Below are positions 26,425-34,144 of a stretch of 64,000 nucleotides of DNA, in pieces (the first letter of the stretch is position 1; every line of letters starts with the position of its first letter). The notes beneath the pieces are model-generated. The model made no database searches. It was given only the letters and a program-made list of their open reading frames with translations, and was not told the DNA's origin. The stretch covers positions 6,856,001 to 6,920,000 of the forward strand of contig NZ_JAPEPB010000001.1 of the NCBI RefSeq assembly GCF_026340565.1, read 5' to 3'. The position numbers were made by a program, and so were the translations under genes. The stretch is from Kitasatospora sp. NBC_01287. GTDB taxonomy: Bacteria; Actinomycetota; Actinomycetes; Streptomycetales; Streptomycetaceae.

Positions 26425-27250
26425 CTCCGGCCGGCGCGCTCGGCGCCTCGGTCAGCGGGGGAGCGTCGACGGACTGGTCGGCGGGCGGTTGCACGATGCT
26501 CACGGGCTGGTCGAAGCCGCTGAAGTCGAGCGTCTGCTTGTTGCCCTTGGCCTCCAGCAGGTAGGGCGGGCCGTCCGCGGCGACCACCACCGTGGCCCCC
26601 GCGCCGTCGGCCCCGGGCAGGGCCAGCACGGTGCCGCGGTGGCCGTTGACCGTGGTGGTCCCGCTCTCGGTCAGGTCGGTCAGCGATCCGACGATCGGGC
26701 TGAGCAGGCTGTCCAGGTGGCACATCTGCACGAGCTGGGTGAAGCGGGTGTCGCCGTGGGCCACGTGCAGGTAGCGGCCCTGGACCGCGCTGCCGCCGGG
26801 GTGCCCGGCCCAGTAGGCCGCCTCCGGGCGGGTCCAGACCTCGTGCGTCTTGATGACGATGGTCATGTAGGGGGTGCCGCCCGAGGACTGCTTCGCCGCG
26901 CAGTCGCCCGACTGCTGGTCGATGTCGAAGTGCGCGGTGATCGGTGTGCCGGCGCTGCTGTCGGTGCCGTCCGCCTGCAGGCTCGTGAGGCCGGCGGTCG
27001 TCTCCAGGGCGTGCTGCGCCAGTTGGGTGGCGGGCGAGTCCGTGTCGGTGGCCGCGCTCGGTGCCGTGCTGGTGGCCGGGGTGGTGGTGGCCGGTGACGC
27101 GGCCGTCGGGCTCGCCGCACCGCTCGGCGTCGCCGGTGTCGCCTTCGCGGTGCCCGCGGCGCTGTGGCTCGATCCCCCGCCGCAGGCTGCCGCGCCCAGA
27201 GCGACCGTCAGGCAGAGCAGGGAGCGGGTGATCGGCCGCAATGCGCGCAT
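26420..27250 (-). CDS. LppX/LprG-like secreted lipoprotein
   Basis: A 276-residue lipoprotein. The signal reads MRALRPITRSLLCLTVALGAAACGGGSS, with a lipobox LGAAAC whose cysteine (about residue 23) would be lipidated. A threonine/alanine/proline-rich linker covers about residues 24-70. The remaining domain (FDIDQQSGDCAAKQ, VIKTHEVWTRPEAAYW, GHRGTVLALPGADGAG, YLLEAKGN) has the layout of the LolA-like fold used by actinobacterial lipoproteins to carry or sense lipids. I favour the ATG at 27250; a GTG at 27268 is possible. The partner is unknown. Confidence 0.75.
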   Translation of the reverse strand: MRALRPITRSLLCLTVALGAAACGGGSSHSAAGTAKATPATPSGAASPTAASPATTTPATSTAPSAATDTDSPATQLAQHALETTAGLTSLQADGTDSSAGTPITAHFDIDQQSGDCAAKQSSGGTPYMTIVIKTHEVWTRPEAAYWAGHPGGSAVQGRYLHVAHGDTRFTQLVQMCHLDSLLSPIVGSLTDLTESGTTTVNGHRGTVLALPGADGAGATVVVAADGPPYLLEAKGNKQTLDFSGFDQPVSIVQPPADQSVDAPPLTEAPSAPAGD

Positions 27251-27418
27251 GTCAGGATCCCTTGTCACGGAGGCGCTACCGGCCGCGACCGTACAGCAAC
27301 ACCGCAGCGCGCGACCCCTATTTTCCGATCAGCCGACCGGTGGCCGCGCCGACCCGTTGTCACAGGCGGCGGGGATGATGAATCCCGCAGTCGAACGGCG
27401 AACGGATGGAAGGTGCGG

Positions 27419-28204
27419 ATGATGGACGAACTGGGCGACGGGACACTCCGGACCGGCGAGCCGGGGGTGGCGCTGCGGCCGCGGTCCGAGCGGGCCGGGG
27501 CGCGGTGGTGGCAGGGCCCGTTGGTCGGGTTCGACCTGGAGACCACCGGGACGGATCCGGCCGAGTCACGGATCGTCTCCGCCGCCCTGGTCGAGACGAT
27601 CGGCGGCCTGCCGGTGCGGACCACCCGCTGGCTGCTCGACCCCGGGGTGCCGATACCCGAGCAGGCCCGCGCGATCCACGGCATCAGCGACGAGCAGGCC
27701 CGCACCAGAGGCCGGCCGGCCGCCGCCGCGGTGGAGGAGATCGCCGCCGCGCTCTGCGCGCTGCTGGCCGAGGGCACGGCGGTGGTCGCCTTCAACGCGC
27801 CCTTCGACCTCTCGCTGATCGACGCCGAGCTGCGCCGGCACGGCCGGGTGCCGCTGGCCGAGCGGTTGGCCGGGAACCTGGTCGCCCCGGTGCTGGACGC
27901 CCTGGTGATCGACCGCGCGGTGGACCGCTACCGCAAGGGCTCCCGCGGCCTGCAGAAGGTCTGCGAGGTCTACGGGGTCGAGCTGCTCGACGCCCACGAG
28001 GCGGCCAGCGACGCGCTGGCCGCCGTGCGGGTCGCGGTCGCCCTCGGCGAGCGCTATCCGGCCCAGGTCGGCGAGTTGGGCCTGCTCGCGCTGCACGAGC
28101 AGCAGGTGCGCTGGTACCGCGACTGGGCCGAGGGCTTCCAGGCGTGGCTGCGCAAGGGGAAGGACCCGCAGGCGGTGGTCGACGCCCGCTGGCCGATGCG
28201 CTGA
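27419..28204 (+). CDS. DEDDh 3'-5' exonuclease (DnaQ-like)
   Basis: A 261-residue exonuclease of the DnaQ/epsilon type. The three exonuclease motifs are visible. FDLETTG (about residue 41) holds the DxE metal ligands, FNAPFDLSLI (about residue 124) the second aspartate, and LDAHEAASDALAAV (about residue 188) the histidine and last aspartate. There is no polymerase or BRCT extension, so it is a stand-alone nuclease, perhaps for proofreading or RNA trimming. The ATG at 27419 has GGAAGG eight bases upstream; a second ATG follows directly. The gap 27251-27418 before it is only promoter space. Confidence 0.88.
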   Translation: MMDELGDGTLRTGEPGVALRPRSERAGARWWQGPLVGFDLETTGTDPAESRIVSAALVETIGGLPVRTTRWLLDPGVPIPEQARAIHGISDEQARTRGRPAAAAVEEIAAALCALLAEGTAVVAFNAPFDLSLIDAELRRHGRVPLAERLAGNLVAPVLDALVIDRAVDRYRKGSRGLQKVCEVYGVELLDAHEAASDALAAVRVAVALGERYPAQVGELGLLALHEQQVRWYRDWAEGFQAWLRKGKDPQAVVDARWPMR

Positions 28205-28296
28205 GCGGCGGCGTTCGCTCGCTCCGTCCAGCCGTCGCCGTTCGGGGTCACAGTGGCGAAACGCCCGGCAGCAGGCCGCGAGCCCCGGCCGCGCGG

Positions 28297-29367
28297 TCAG
28301 CCGGCGAGAGCGGGGTAGTCGGTGTAGCCCCGGTGGTCGCCGCCGTAGAAGGTGGACGCATCCGGCGCGTTGAACGGGCCGCCGGCGGCGAGGCGGGCGG
28401 GGAGGTCGGGGTTGGCCAGGAACAGTGCCCCGAAGGCGACCATGTCCGCGGCTCCGTCCTCGATCAGCTTCAGCGCCTCGGGACCTGTGGCCTGCGGGTG
28501 GGTGAACGGGTTGAGGACGAACGTGCCGGGCCAGGCCTTGCGCAGCCGGTCGGTCAGGTCGCGGTCCGGGCCCTCCATCAGGTGCAGGTAGGCCAGATCC
28601 AGGCCGGCGATCCGGGCGATCAGCGCTTCGTAGGTCTCGGCCGGGTTGTCCTCGGCGATGTCGTTGTACGGGTTGCCGGGCGAGATCCGCAGGCCCACCC
28701 GGTGGCCGCCGATCGCCTCGGCCACGGCCGTGGTGACCTCGACGGCGAAGCGGATCCGTCCCTCGGCCTCGCCGCCCCAGGCGTCGGTGCGCCGGTTGGT
28801 GTTCGGCGCGAGGAACTGGTGGACCAGGTAACCGTTGGCGCCGTGGAGCTCCACGCCGTCGAAGCCGGCCTCGATCGCCCCTCGTGCCGCGGCGGCGAAG
28901 TCGTCGACGGTCTGCCGGATCTCCGCCTCGGTCAGCTCCTTGGGCGTCACGTAGTCCTTCGGCCCCTCGTGGGTGAAGACCTGGCCCCTGGCGGCCACGG
29001 CTGACGGGCCCACCGGCACCAGGCCGTCGGGCAGCAGGCTGGGGTGGCCGATCCGGCCGGTGTGCATCAGCTGCGCGAAGATCATCCCGCCCTCGCGGTG
29101 CACGGCGTCGGTCACCGTCCGCCATGCCGCCACCTGCCCGGGCGTGTGCAGCCCGGGGGTGTCGGGATAGCCCTGGCCGACCGCCGAGGGCTGGATGCCC
29201 TCGGTGACGATCAGGCCGGCGGTGGCGCGCTGCGCGTAGTACGTCGCCATCAGCTCGGTGGGCTCGGCGCCGGGCCCGAAGGCGCGGCTGCGGGTCATCG
29301 GCGCCATCACGACGCGGCTGGCCAGGCGGCGGCCGCCCAGGACGATCGGATCGAAAGCGGTAGTCAT
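28297..29367 (-). CDS. Old Yellow Enzyme family alkene reductase
   Basis: A 356-residue FMN-dependent ene-reductase that reduces activated C=C bonds with NAD(P)H. The barrel shows VVMAPMTRSRA near residue 20, AQLMHTGRIGHPS near residue 95, and FDGVELHGANGYLVHQFL (about residue 163), which supplies the substrate-binding HGAN (a variant of the HxxN motif). NTNRRTDAWGG follows, and MVAFGALFLANPDLP near the C-terminus binds the FMN phosphate. The closest described relatives are NemA and xenobiotic reductases. It is divergent from a MarR gene, and the shared gap carries two copies of a palindrome-like site, so induction by electrophilic compounds is likely. Confidence 0.92.
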   Translation of the reverse strand: MTTAFDPIVLGGRRLASRVVMAPMTRSRAFGPGAEPTELMATYYAQRATAGLIVTEGIQPSAVGQGYPDTPGLHTPGQVAAWRTVTDAVHREGGMIFAQLMHTGRIGHPSLLPDGLVPVGPSAVAARGQVFTHEGPKDYVTPKELTEAEIRQTVDDFAAAARGAIEAGFDGVELHGANGYLVHQFLAPNTNRRTDAWGGEAEGRIRFAVEVTTAVAEAIGGHRVGLRISPGNPYNDIAEDNPAETYEALIARIAGLDLAYLHLMEGPDRDLTDRLRKAWPGTFVLNPFTHPQATGPEALKLIEDGAADMVAFGALFLANPDLPARLAAGGPFNAPDASTFYGGDHRGYTDYPALAG

Positions 29368-29447
29368 GATCAAGCCCTTCACGCAGTGGGTGCGGCGGCC
29401 GGTGGCGGCCGCTGCCGGCGGGTCCAGGTACGACCCGGCCTGATTGC

Positions 29448-29459
29448 CTGTTCGAACAG
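29448..29459. promoter_or_regulatory. palindromic operator, copy 1
   Basis: CTGTTCGAACAG is a perfect 12-base palindrome 81 bases before the reductase start. With two more bases on the left it reads GCCTGTTCGAACA, matched by copy 2 near the marR gene, so it is probably bound by that regulator. Confidence 0.6.
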
Positions 29460-29587
29460 TAAAACTCTCGATGGCATTCCGCAACTGCCATGACGCCCGT
29501 CACGGCAGTCCAGGATCTGCCAGAGTTGGGCCGGTGAGCACGCGGAAGGCGCGCGGGGTTGGGGGAGGCTCGGGGCGGGAGGAGGTA

Positions 29588-29602
29588 GCCTGTTCGAGCA
29601 AC
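29588..29602. promoter_or_regulatory. operator, copy 2
   Basis: GCCTGTTCGAGCAAC repeats copy 1 with one change in the core (A to G), 29 bases before the marR start, where it would allow autoregulation. Confidence 0.5.
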
Positions 29603-29630
29603 ATTCACCGTGGGACAGGAGCGCCAGGCC

Positions 29631-30146
29631 ATGACGGAGTCCGCACCCGGCAGCGAGGGCCGTTCACCGGCTTCGGCGGACGCGGCCATCCCCTTGCCCG
29701 CGGCCGCCGGTGGAGGACCCATCAGCCATGCGATCTTCCGGGTGGCCCGCACCCACCGCATGATCGCCGGACACCTCCTGCGCCGCGTCGGCCTGCACCC
29801 CGGCCAGGAGCTGGTGATGATGCAGCTGTGGGAACTCGGACCGCAGCGACAGGTCGACCTCGTCCGCCTGCTCGACTCCGACGCCGCCACCATGACCCGC
29901 ACCATCCGACGCCTCGAACACGCCGGCTTCGTCCGTCGCTCACCCTGCCCCGACGACAAACGCGCCTCCGTCGTCGAGGCCACGACCGCCAGCCACGCGC
30001 TGCGCAAGGAAGTCGAACAGCTCTGGCGCCAGCTCGAAGACGCCACCGTCGGCGACACCACCGACGAGGAACAGGTCTCCGTCCTGCGGGCCCTGGAGGA
30101 CATCGAGAAGCGACTGACCCGCACCGCCGCACAGCTCGGAACCTGA
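29631..30146 (+). CDS. MarR family transcriptional regulator
   Basis: A 171-residue winged-helix regulator. After a 30-residue tail the dimer helix begins with ISHAIFRVARTHRMIAGHLL. The recognition helix reads QVDLVRLLDSDAATMTRTI and the wing HAGFVRRSPCPDDKRASVV. A single cysteine at the wing (SPCPDD) could act in redox or electrophile sensing, but this is a guess. ATG at 29631 is preceded by AGGAG; a GTG at 29610 is in frame. It is divergent from the ene-reductase and shares a repeated operator with it. It most likely represses both. Confidence 0.85.
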   Translation: MTESAPGSEGRSPASADAAIPLPAAAGGGPISHAIFRVARTHRMIAGHLLRRVGLHPGQELVMMQLWELGPQRQVDLVRLLDSDAATMTRTIRRLEHAGFVRRSPCPDDKRASVVEATTASHALRKEVEQLWRQLEDATVGDTTDEEQVSVLRALEDIEKRLTRTAAQLGT

Positions 30147-30235
30147 CCGCGCCCGGCGAGGTGGAGCCGACCGGCCCGCCTACCGCTCGCCCGTGTCGTC
30201 GCCGGCCGACGGAATCGGGTCAGGAGGAACGCGGC

Positions 30236-31156
30236 TCAGAACGCGTACCAGCGCACCGTCCCGTCGCCCGCCCGCAGCGAGTCCACCCGCCGCCGGAACT
30301 CCGTGCGGGCCGCCGGACTGCCGGGCAGCTGCTGCGCCACCCAGGCCGCGCTGGCCGTCTCGCGCGCCGCCCGCAGCGCCGCGCAGCCCGCCCAGTCCCG
30401 CACGTCCCAGCCGTAGGCCAGGGTGAAGGCCCGGTACTGCTCCTTCGGCACGCCGTACCGGTCGTGACTGAGGGCCAGCGGCACCAGGTCGTGCTCCCGC
30501 AGGTCCTCGGCGAAGGTCTCCAGGTCGAGCAGGATCGGACCGCTCGCCCCGACGTGCACGTTGCGCGGCAGCGCGTCGCCGTGGATCACCCCGGCGGGCA
30601 GCACCGGCACCAGCTCCGCGATGGCGTCCGCCAGTTCGGCGCGGCGGGCCAGCAGGTAGGCGGCGTCGGCCGGGTCGAGGTGGTCCCCGGCGGCGGCCAG
30701 CCAGCGCTCGACGGGGGCGAGCAGCTCGCGACGCGGCAGCGGTTCGGGCAGCGCGGGCGCGGCCAGCAGGTGCAGCGCGCGCAGCAGCCGGCCGAGATCG
30801 GCGGGATCGGCGGGCCGGGTGGCCGGGGTGAGCCGGTGCCAGAAGGTGACGGGGTGTCCGGCGGCCGCCACCACCCCCTCCAGCTGTCGGCCGATGGGGC
30901 CGTCGGCGGGCCGGGGCACCGGGATCCCGGCACTGTCCAGCCAGCGGGCGACGGCCAGTTCGCGGGCGGCCCTGCCCCGCAGCCCGCCGTCCCGGCCGAC
31001 CTTGGCGACCAGGGCGGGGAAACCGAGGTCGAAGACCGCGTTCTCGCCCAGGGAGAGCAGCCGGGCGCCGGTCGGGTCCGGCAGGCCGACCGACAGGCAG
31101 GCCTGGGCGAGCAGCGTCCGGGCCCGGGCTTCGGAGAAGACCCCAGAGATGACCAT
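30236..31156 (-). CDS. aminoglycoside phosphotransferase-like kinase
   Basis: A 306-residue protein of the APH/choline kinase fold. The catalytic loop is VIHGDALPRNVHV (about residue 190, Brenner-type HGD-x4-N) and the metal-binding aspartate follows in ILLDLETFAEDL. The N-terminal lobe with ALVAKVGRDGG holds the likely ATP-binding lysine. Such proteins may phosphorylate antibiotics, but most phosphorylate other small alcohols; the long RELAVARWLDSAGIPVPRP segment is typical of the uncharacterised actinobacterial group. No resistance claim is justified. It stands between marR and an MMPL gene, downstream of the latter on the minus strand. Confidence 0.8.
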   Translation of the reverse strand: MVISGVFSEARARTLLAQACLSVGLPDPTGARLLSLGENAVFDLGFPALVAKVGRDGGLRGRAARELAVARWLDSAGIPVPRPADGPIGRQLEGVVAAAGHPVTFWHRLTPATRPADPADLGRLLRALHLLAAPALPEPLPRRELLAPVERWLAAAGDHLDPADAAYLLARRAELADAIAELVPVLPAGVIHGDALPRNVHVGASGPILLDLETFAEDLREHDLVPLALSHDRYGVPKEQYRAFTLAYGWDVRDWAGCAALRAARETASAAWVAQQLPGSPAARTEFRRRVDSLRAGDGTVRWYAF

Positions 31157-31255
31157 GGCCGAAACCTACCGCCCGACCCCTCGTTCGGGGCCGGGCGGCA
31201 GGCTCTTGGTCGGTGGCGTCGCGGCGGGTGCCCTCCCGCCCCGGCGGGCGGACCG

Positions 31256-33664
31256 TCAGGCGGTCACCCGGCGGTGCCGCGGGCCGCCGGCCGGGTCCGT
31301 GCCCTCGGCCTGCGGGTCGGCCTGCGAGTAGCCCCGCACGTCGGCCTGCACGTCGGTCTGCGAGTAGCCCTGCGGGTAGGGCTGCACGCCGGCCTGCGCG
31401 TCGGCCCGCACGCCGGCCTCGGTGGCGGTCGCCACCGGCCGCGGCGCCTCGCCGTGCGAGAGCTTCGGCAGCCAGGCCAGCCAGCTCGGCAGGTACCAGT
31501 TGCGCTCGCCCAGCAGGCTCATCACCGAGGGCAGCAGCACCCCGCGGATCACCGTGGCGTCCACCAGCACCGCCACCGCCAGGCCCACGCCCATCTGCTT
31601 CATCGACTGCACCGAGAGGGTCCCGAAGACCGCGAAGACCGCCACCATGATGATCGCCGCGCTGCTGACCACCCCGGCGGTCGAGCGGATGCCGTAGGAG
31701 ATGGCGGCCCGGGTGGTCAGGCCCTGGTCGTGCGCCTCCTTGATCCGGGAGACCACGAAGACGTGGTAGTCCATGCTCAGCCCGAAGAGGATCACGAAGA
31801 GGAAGAGCGGCACCCAGGACTCCACCGCGCCCACTCCGCTGGTGCCGAGCAGCGAGGCGCCCACGCCGTGCTGGAAGACCAGGGTCAGCACCCCGTAGGC
31901 CGAGCCCACCGAGAGCAGGTTGAGCACCACGGCGGTGAGCGCGATCGACAACGAGCGGAAGGAGACCAGCATCAGCAGGAAGGCGAAGACCACCACGAAG
32001 GCGAAGACCGGGAGCATGCTGTTGGTCATCTGCTGGTTGAAGTCGTGCGAGCCGGCCGTGTCACCGGTCACCGGCGCCTGGGTGCCGGGCACCTTGAGCA
32101 GGGTCTGCGGCACGATCGTCCCACGCAGCTCGGCCAGCGCGGCGTTGCTGGTCGCGTCGTTGCCGCTGCCGTTGAGCGGCACCGTGATGGTGGCCACGTT
32201 CTGCGCCTGGTAGGTGGTGACCTCGATCGGGCCGTGCATCCGGCCGTCGGCCAGCACCTCGGTCCGCAGGTCGGCGATCGCCCGCGAGATCGCGGGGGAG
32301 TTGATGTCGGTGGCCTTGACCACCACCTCGGCGGGCGCCGGGCTGCCGGGGAAGGCGGCCTCGATCCGCTGCGAGGTGGCGACCAGCGGGTTGTTCTTGG
32401 GCAGCGACTGCTGGAAGGTCAGGTTGGCGGTGTGCATGGTGAGCAGCGGGGCGGCCAGCGCGAGCAGCAGGCCGGCGGCGAGCACGGCGGCGGCCAGCGG
32501 GAAGCGCAGCACCGGGGTGAGGACGGCGTTCCACACCCGGCTGCCGCTGTTCACGTCCTTGGCCTTGAGCCGGTGCAGGAACGGCACCCGGCCCTTCTCC
32601 ACCCGGTCGCCGAGCATCGACAGCAGGGCGGGCAGCACGGTGAGCGAGCCGAGCACCGCGGTGATCACGACCACGATGGTCGCGTAGGACATCGCCTGGA
32701 AGTCGGCGATCCCGGTGAAGAACATGCCCGCCATCGCGACCACCACGGTGATCCCGGAGACCAGCACGGCCCGGCCCGACGTCGCGGCGGCCACCTTCAG
32801 CGCCTCCTCGGCACTGCGCCCGGCGGCCCGCTCCTCACGCTCGCGGCGCAGGTAGAAGAGGCAGTAGTCGACCCCGACGGCCAGGCCGACCAGCAGCATC
32901 ACGGAGCTGGCGTCGTCGCTGGTGTGCAGGAACGAGCTGCTCAGCGAGACCAGGCCGCCGGCCGCGATGAAGGCGGTCAGCGCCAGGCCGACCGGCAGGA
33001 CGGCGGAGACCAGCGCGCCGAAGGCGATCAGCAGGATGCCCAGGGCCAGCGGCACGGCGGTCCACTCGGCGGCCGAGAAGTCGTTCTTGAACTGCTCGTT
33101 GGACCACTTGTTGGCGCTGGCCTCGCCGAACTCCTCGACCGTGAAGGAGCGGTCGGCCCGCTGCACGCCGGCCACCGCGTCCAGCGGGGCGGTGACGTTG
33201 GTGGCGGCCTGGTCCGCGTCGCCGGTCACGGTGAACTGGATCAGCGCCGAGTGGCGGTCGGCCGAGATCGCCTGGGAGTCGTAGGGGGAGCGCAGGTCGC
33301 CGGTCTTCCCGGTGCCGTTGACGGCGGCTATCGTCCGGTCGACCTCGGCCCGGAAGGCCGGGTCGTCGGCGGTGCGGGTGGCGCTGCGCACCAGGACCGT
33401 CTCGCCCTGCGGGTTCTTGATCCCGGCCTGGTCGAGGATCCTGGCGGCCTGGGCCACCTGGCCGGGCATCGACTCCGCGTCGGTGACCTGGTGGGTGCCG
33501 GCGGCGCTGCCGAGGAAGGCGGCCAGCACCACGAAGAGCAGCCAGCCGAACACGGCGGTCTTGCGGTTGCGGGCGCTCCAGGCGCCCATGGTGGCGGCGA
33601 ACCCGAGCTTCACTCTGTCGTGCGGGGTCCTGCCGCGCTGGGTCCGGCTCTGGCTGGTTACCAC
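31256..33664 (-). CDS. MMPL family transporter with repeat tail
   Basis: An 802-residue MMPL exporter. It has one early membrane helix (VFGWLLFVVLAAFLGSAAG, about 39-57) and an outer domain. Two membrane blocks carry the paired motifs MLLVGLAVGVDYCLFYLRRE and FLFVILFGLSMDYHVFVV, whose aspartates probably couple to protons. The last 70 residues are an unusual hydrophilic tail of degenerate QADVR/QAGVQ-type repeats (encoded around 31310-31420), expected to be cytoplasmic. The start is the GTG at 33664 with GGGGGAG upstream; MGAWSARN further in is an alternative. The gene is divergent from a second MMPL gene across 480 bases. Substrate unknown. Confidence 0.9.
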   Translation of the reverse strand: MVTSQSRTQRGRTPHDRVKLGFAATMGAWSARNRKTAVFGWLLFVVLAAFLGSAAGTHQVTDAESMPGQVAQAARILDQAGIKNPQGETVLVRSATRTADDPAFRAEVDRTIAAVNGTGKTGDLRSPYDSQAISADRHSALIQFTVTGDADQAATNVTAPLDAVAGVQRADRSFTVEEFGEASANKWSNEQFKNDFSAAEWTAVPLALGILLIAFGALVSAVLPVGLALTAFIAAGGLVSLSSSFLHTSDDASSVMLLVGLAVGVDYCLFYLRREREERAAGRSAEEALKVAAATSGRAVLVSGITVVVAMAGMFFTGIADFQAMSYATIVVVITAVLGSLTVLPALLSMLGDRVEKGRVPFLHRLKAKDVNSGSRVWNAVLTPVLRFPLAAAVLAAGLLLALAAPLLTMHTANLTFQQSLPKNNPLVATSQRIEAAFPGSPAPAEVVVKATDINSPAISRAIADLRTEVLADGRMHGPIEVTTYQAQNVATITVPLNGSGNDATSNAALAELRGTIVPQTLLKVPGTQAPVTGDTAGSHDFNQQMTNSMLPVFAFVVVFAFLLMLVSFRSLSIALTAVVLNLLSVGSAYGVLTLVFQHGVGASLLGTSGVGAVESWVPLFLFVILFGLSMDYHVFVVSRIKEAHDQGLTTRAAISYGIRSTAGVVSSAAIIMVAVFAVFGTLSVQSMKQMGVGLAVAVLVDATVIRGVLLPSVMSLLGERNWYLPSWLAWLPKLSHGEAPRPVATATEAGVRADAQAGVQPYPQGYSQTDVQADVRGYSQADPQAEGTDPAGGPRHRRVTA

Positions 33665-33789
33665 TGGGAAGTCTCCCCCTGGGAGGCGGCGGTGCGGGCC
33701 GCGGTGCGGGGCCCGGCGGTCCTCCCGGGCTCACAACTGACCCTAGGGAGCACGGCCTTGACGGGTAATCCGGCCAGCGGGTGAGTGCA

Positions 33790-33869
33790 CCCTGGGTAGA
33801 ACCCCAGGGCAGGGGGTGGGGTTTTCCCCAGGTCGCCCCTCAGACCTGGGTACGGGTGGAACTCCACCC
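33790..33869. other. cluster of four short hairpins between MMPL genes
   Basis: Four inverted repeats lie close together: 33790-33796/33803-33809 (CCCTGGG), 33817-33821/33826-33830 (TGGGG around TTTT), 33827-33834/33843-33850 (CCCAGGTC) and 33854-33860/33863-33869 (GGGTGGA). Two stretches beginning CCTGGGTA and running through GAAC-CCA look like diverged copies of one element. It could be a structured leader, a terminator pair or an operator array. Confidence 0.5.
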
Positions 33870-33993
33870 TGAGGGGGAGGGCTCTCCACCCGGGGGACGA
33901 GGTGTTGGCACGGGGCGGCAGGTCAGGATGGTGCGGGGCCACTCAGTGGCCCGGGGGAATCGGGTCGAGGACTCCGGCCGACGGGGGTCTGCT

Positions 33994-34059
33994 TGCCGGT
34001 CGGCTAGTAAGTTCTCGTATGATGCTCCCGCTACTACTTACCTGCCGACCGGCTAATGA
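33994..34059. promoter_or_regulatory. paired operator-like sites
   Basis: TGCCGGTCGGCTAGTAA (33994-34010) and TGCCGACCGGCTAATGA (34043-34059) are direct copies of TGCCGNNCGGCTARTRA, and each contains the palindromic core GCCG-N2-CGGC. Such sites suit a TetR-family dimer. They lie 86-151 bases before the MMPL start. No TetR gene is adjacent. Confidence 0.5.
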
Positions 34060-34144
34060 CCGCTCGGGGGAAGCCGTCTCTGCCGTCGCCCGGCGTCCCG
34101 TCCCCCAAGGGCTGCGGTGAACCATGCCAGGAGGCATCGCAAGC

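Noticed and set aside
30236..31156. Aminoglycoside resistance gene
   Set aside because: Only the general APH fold and HGD loop are visible; most such actinobacterial proteins are not antibiotic kinases.
29444..33784. Very long plus-strand open frame opposite the APH-like and MMPL genes
   Set aside because: It is antisense to genes with clear domains, and its translation is low-complexity H/G/R/Q sequence typical of shadow frames in GC-rich DNA.
33658..33942. Minus-strand open frame between the divergent MMPL genes
   Set aside because: It overlaps the hairpin cluster, has no domain, and its composition follows the inverted repeats.
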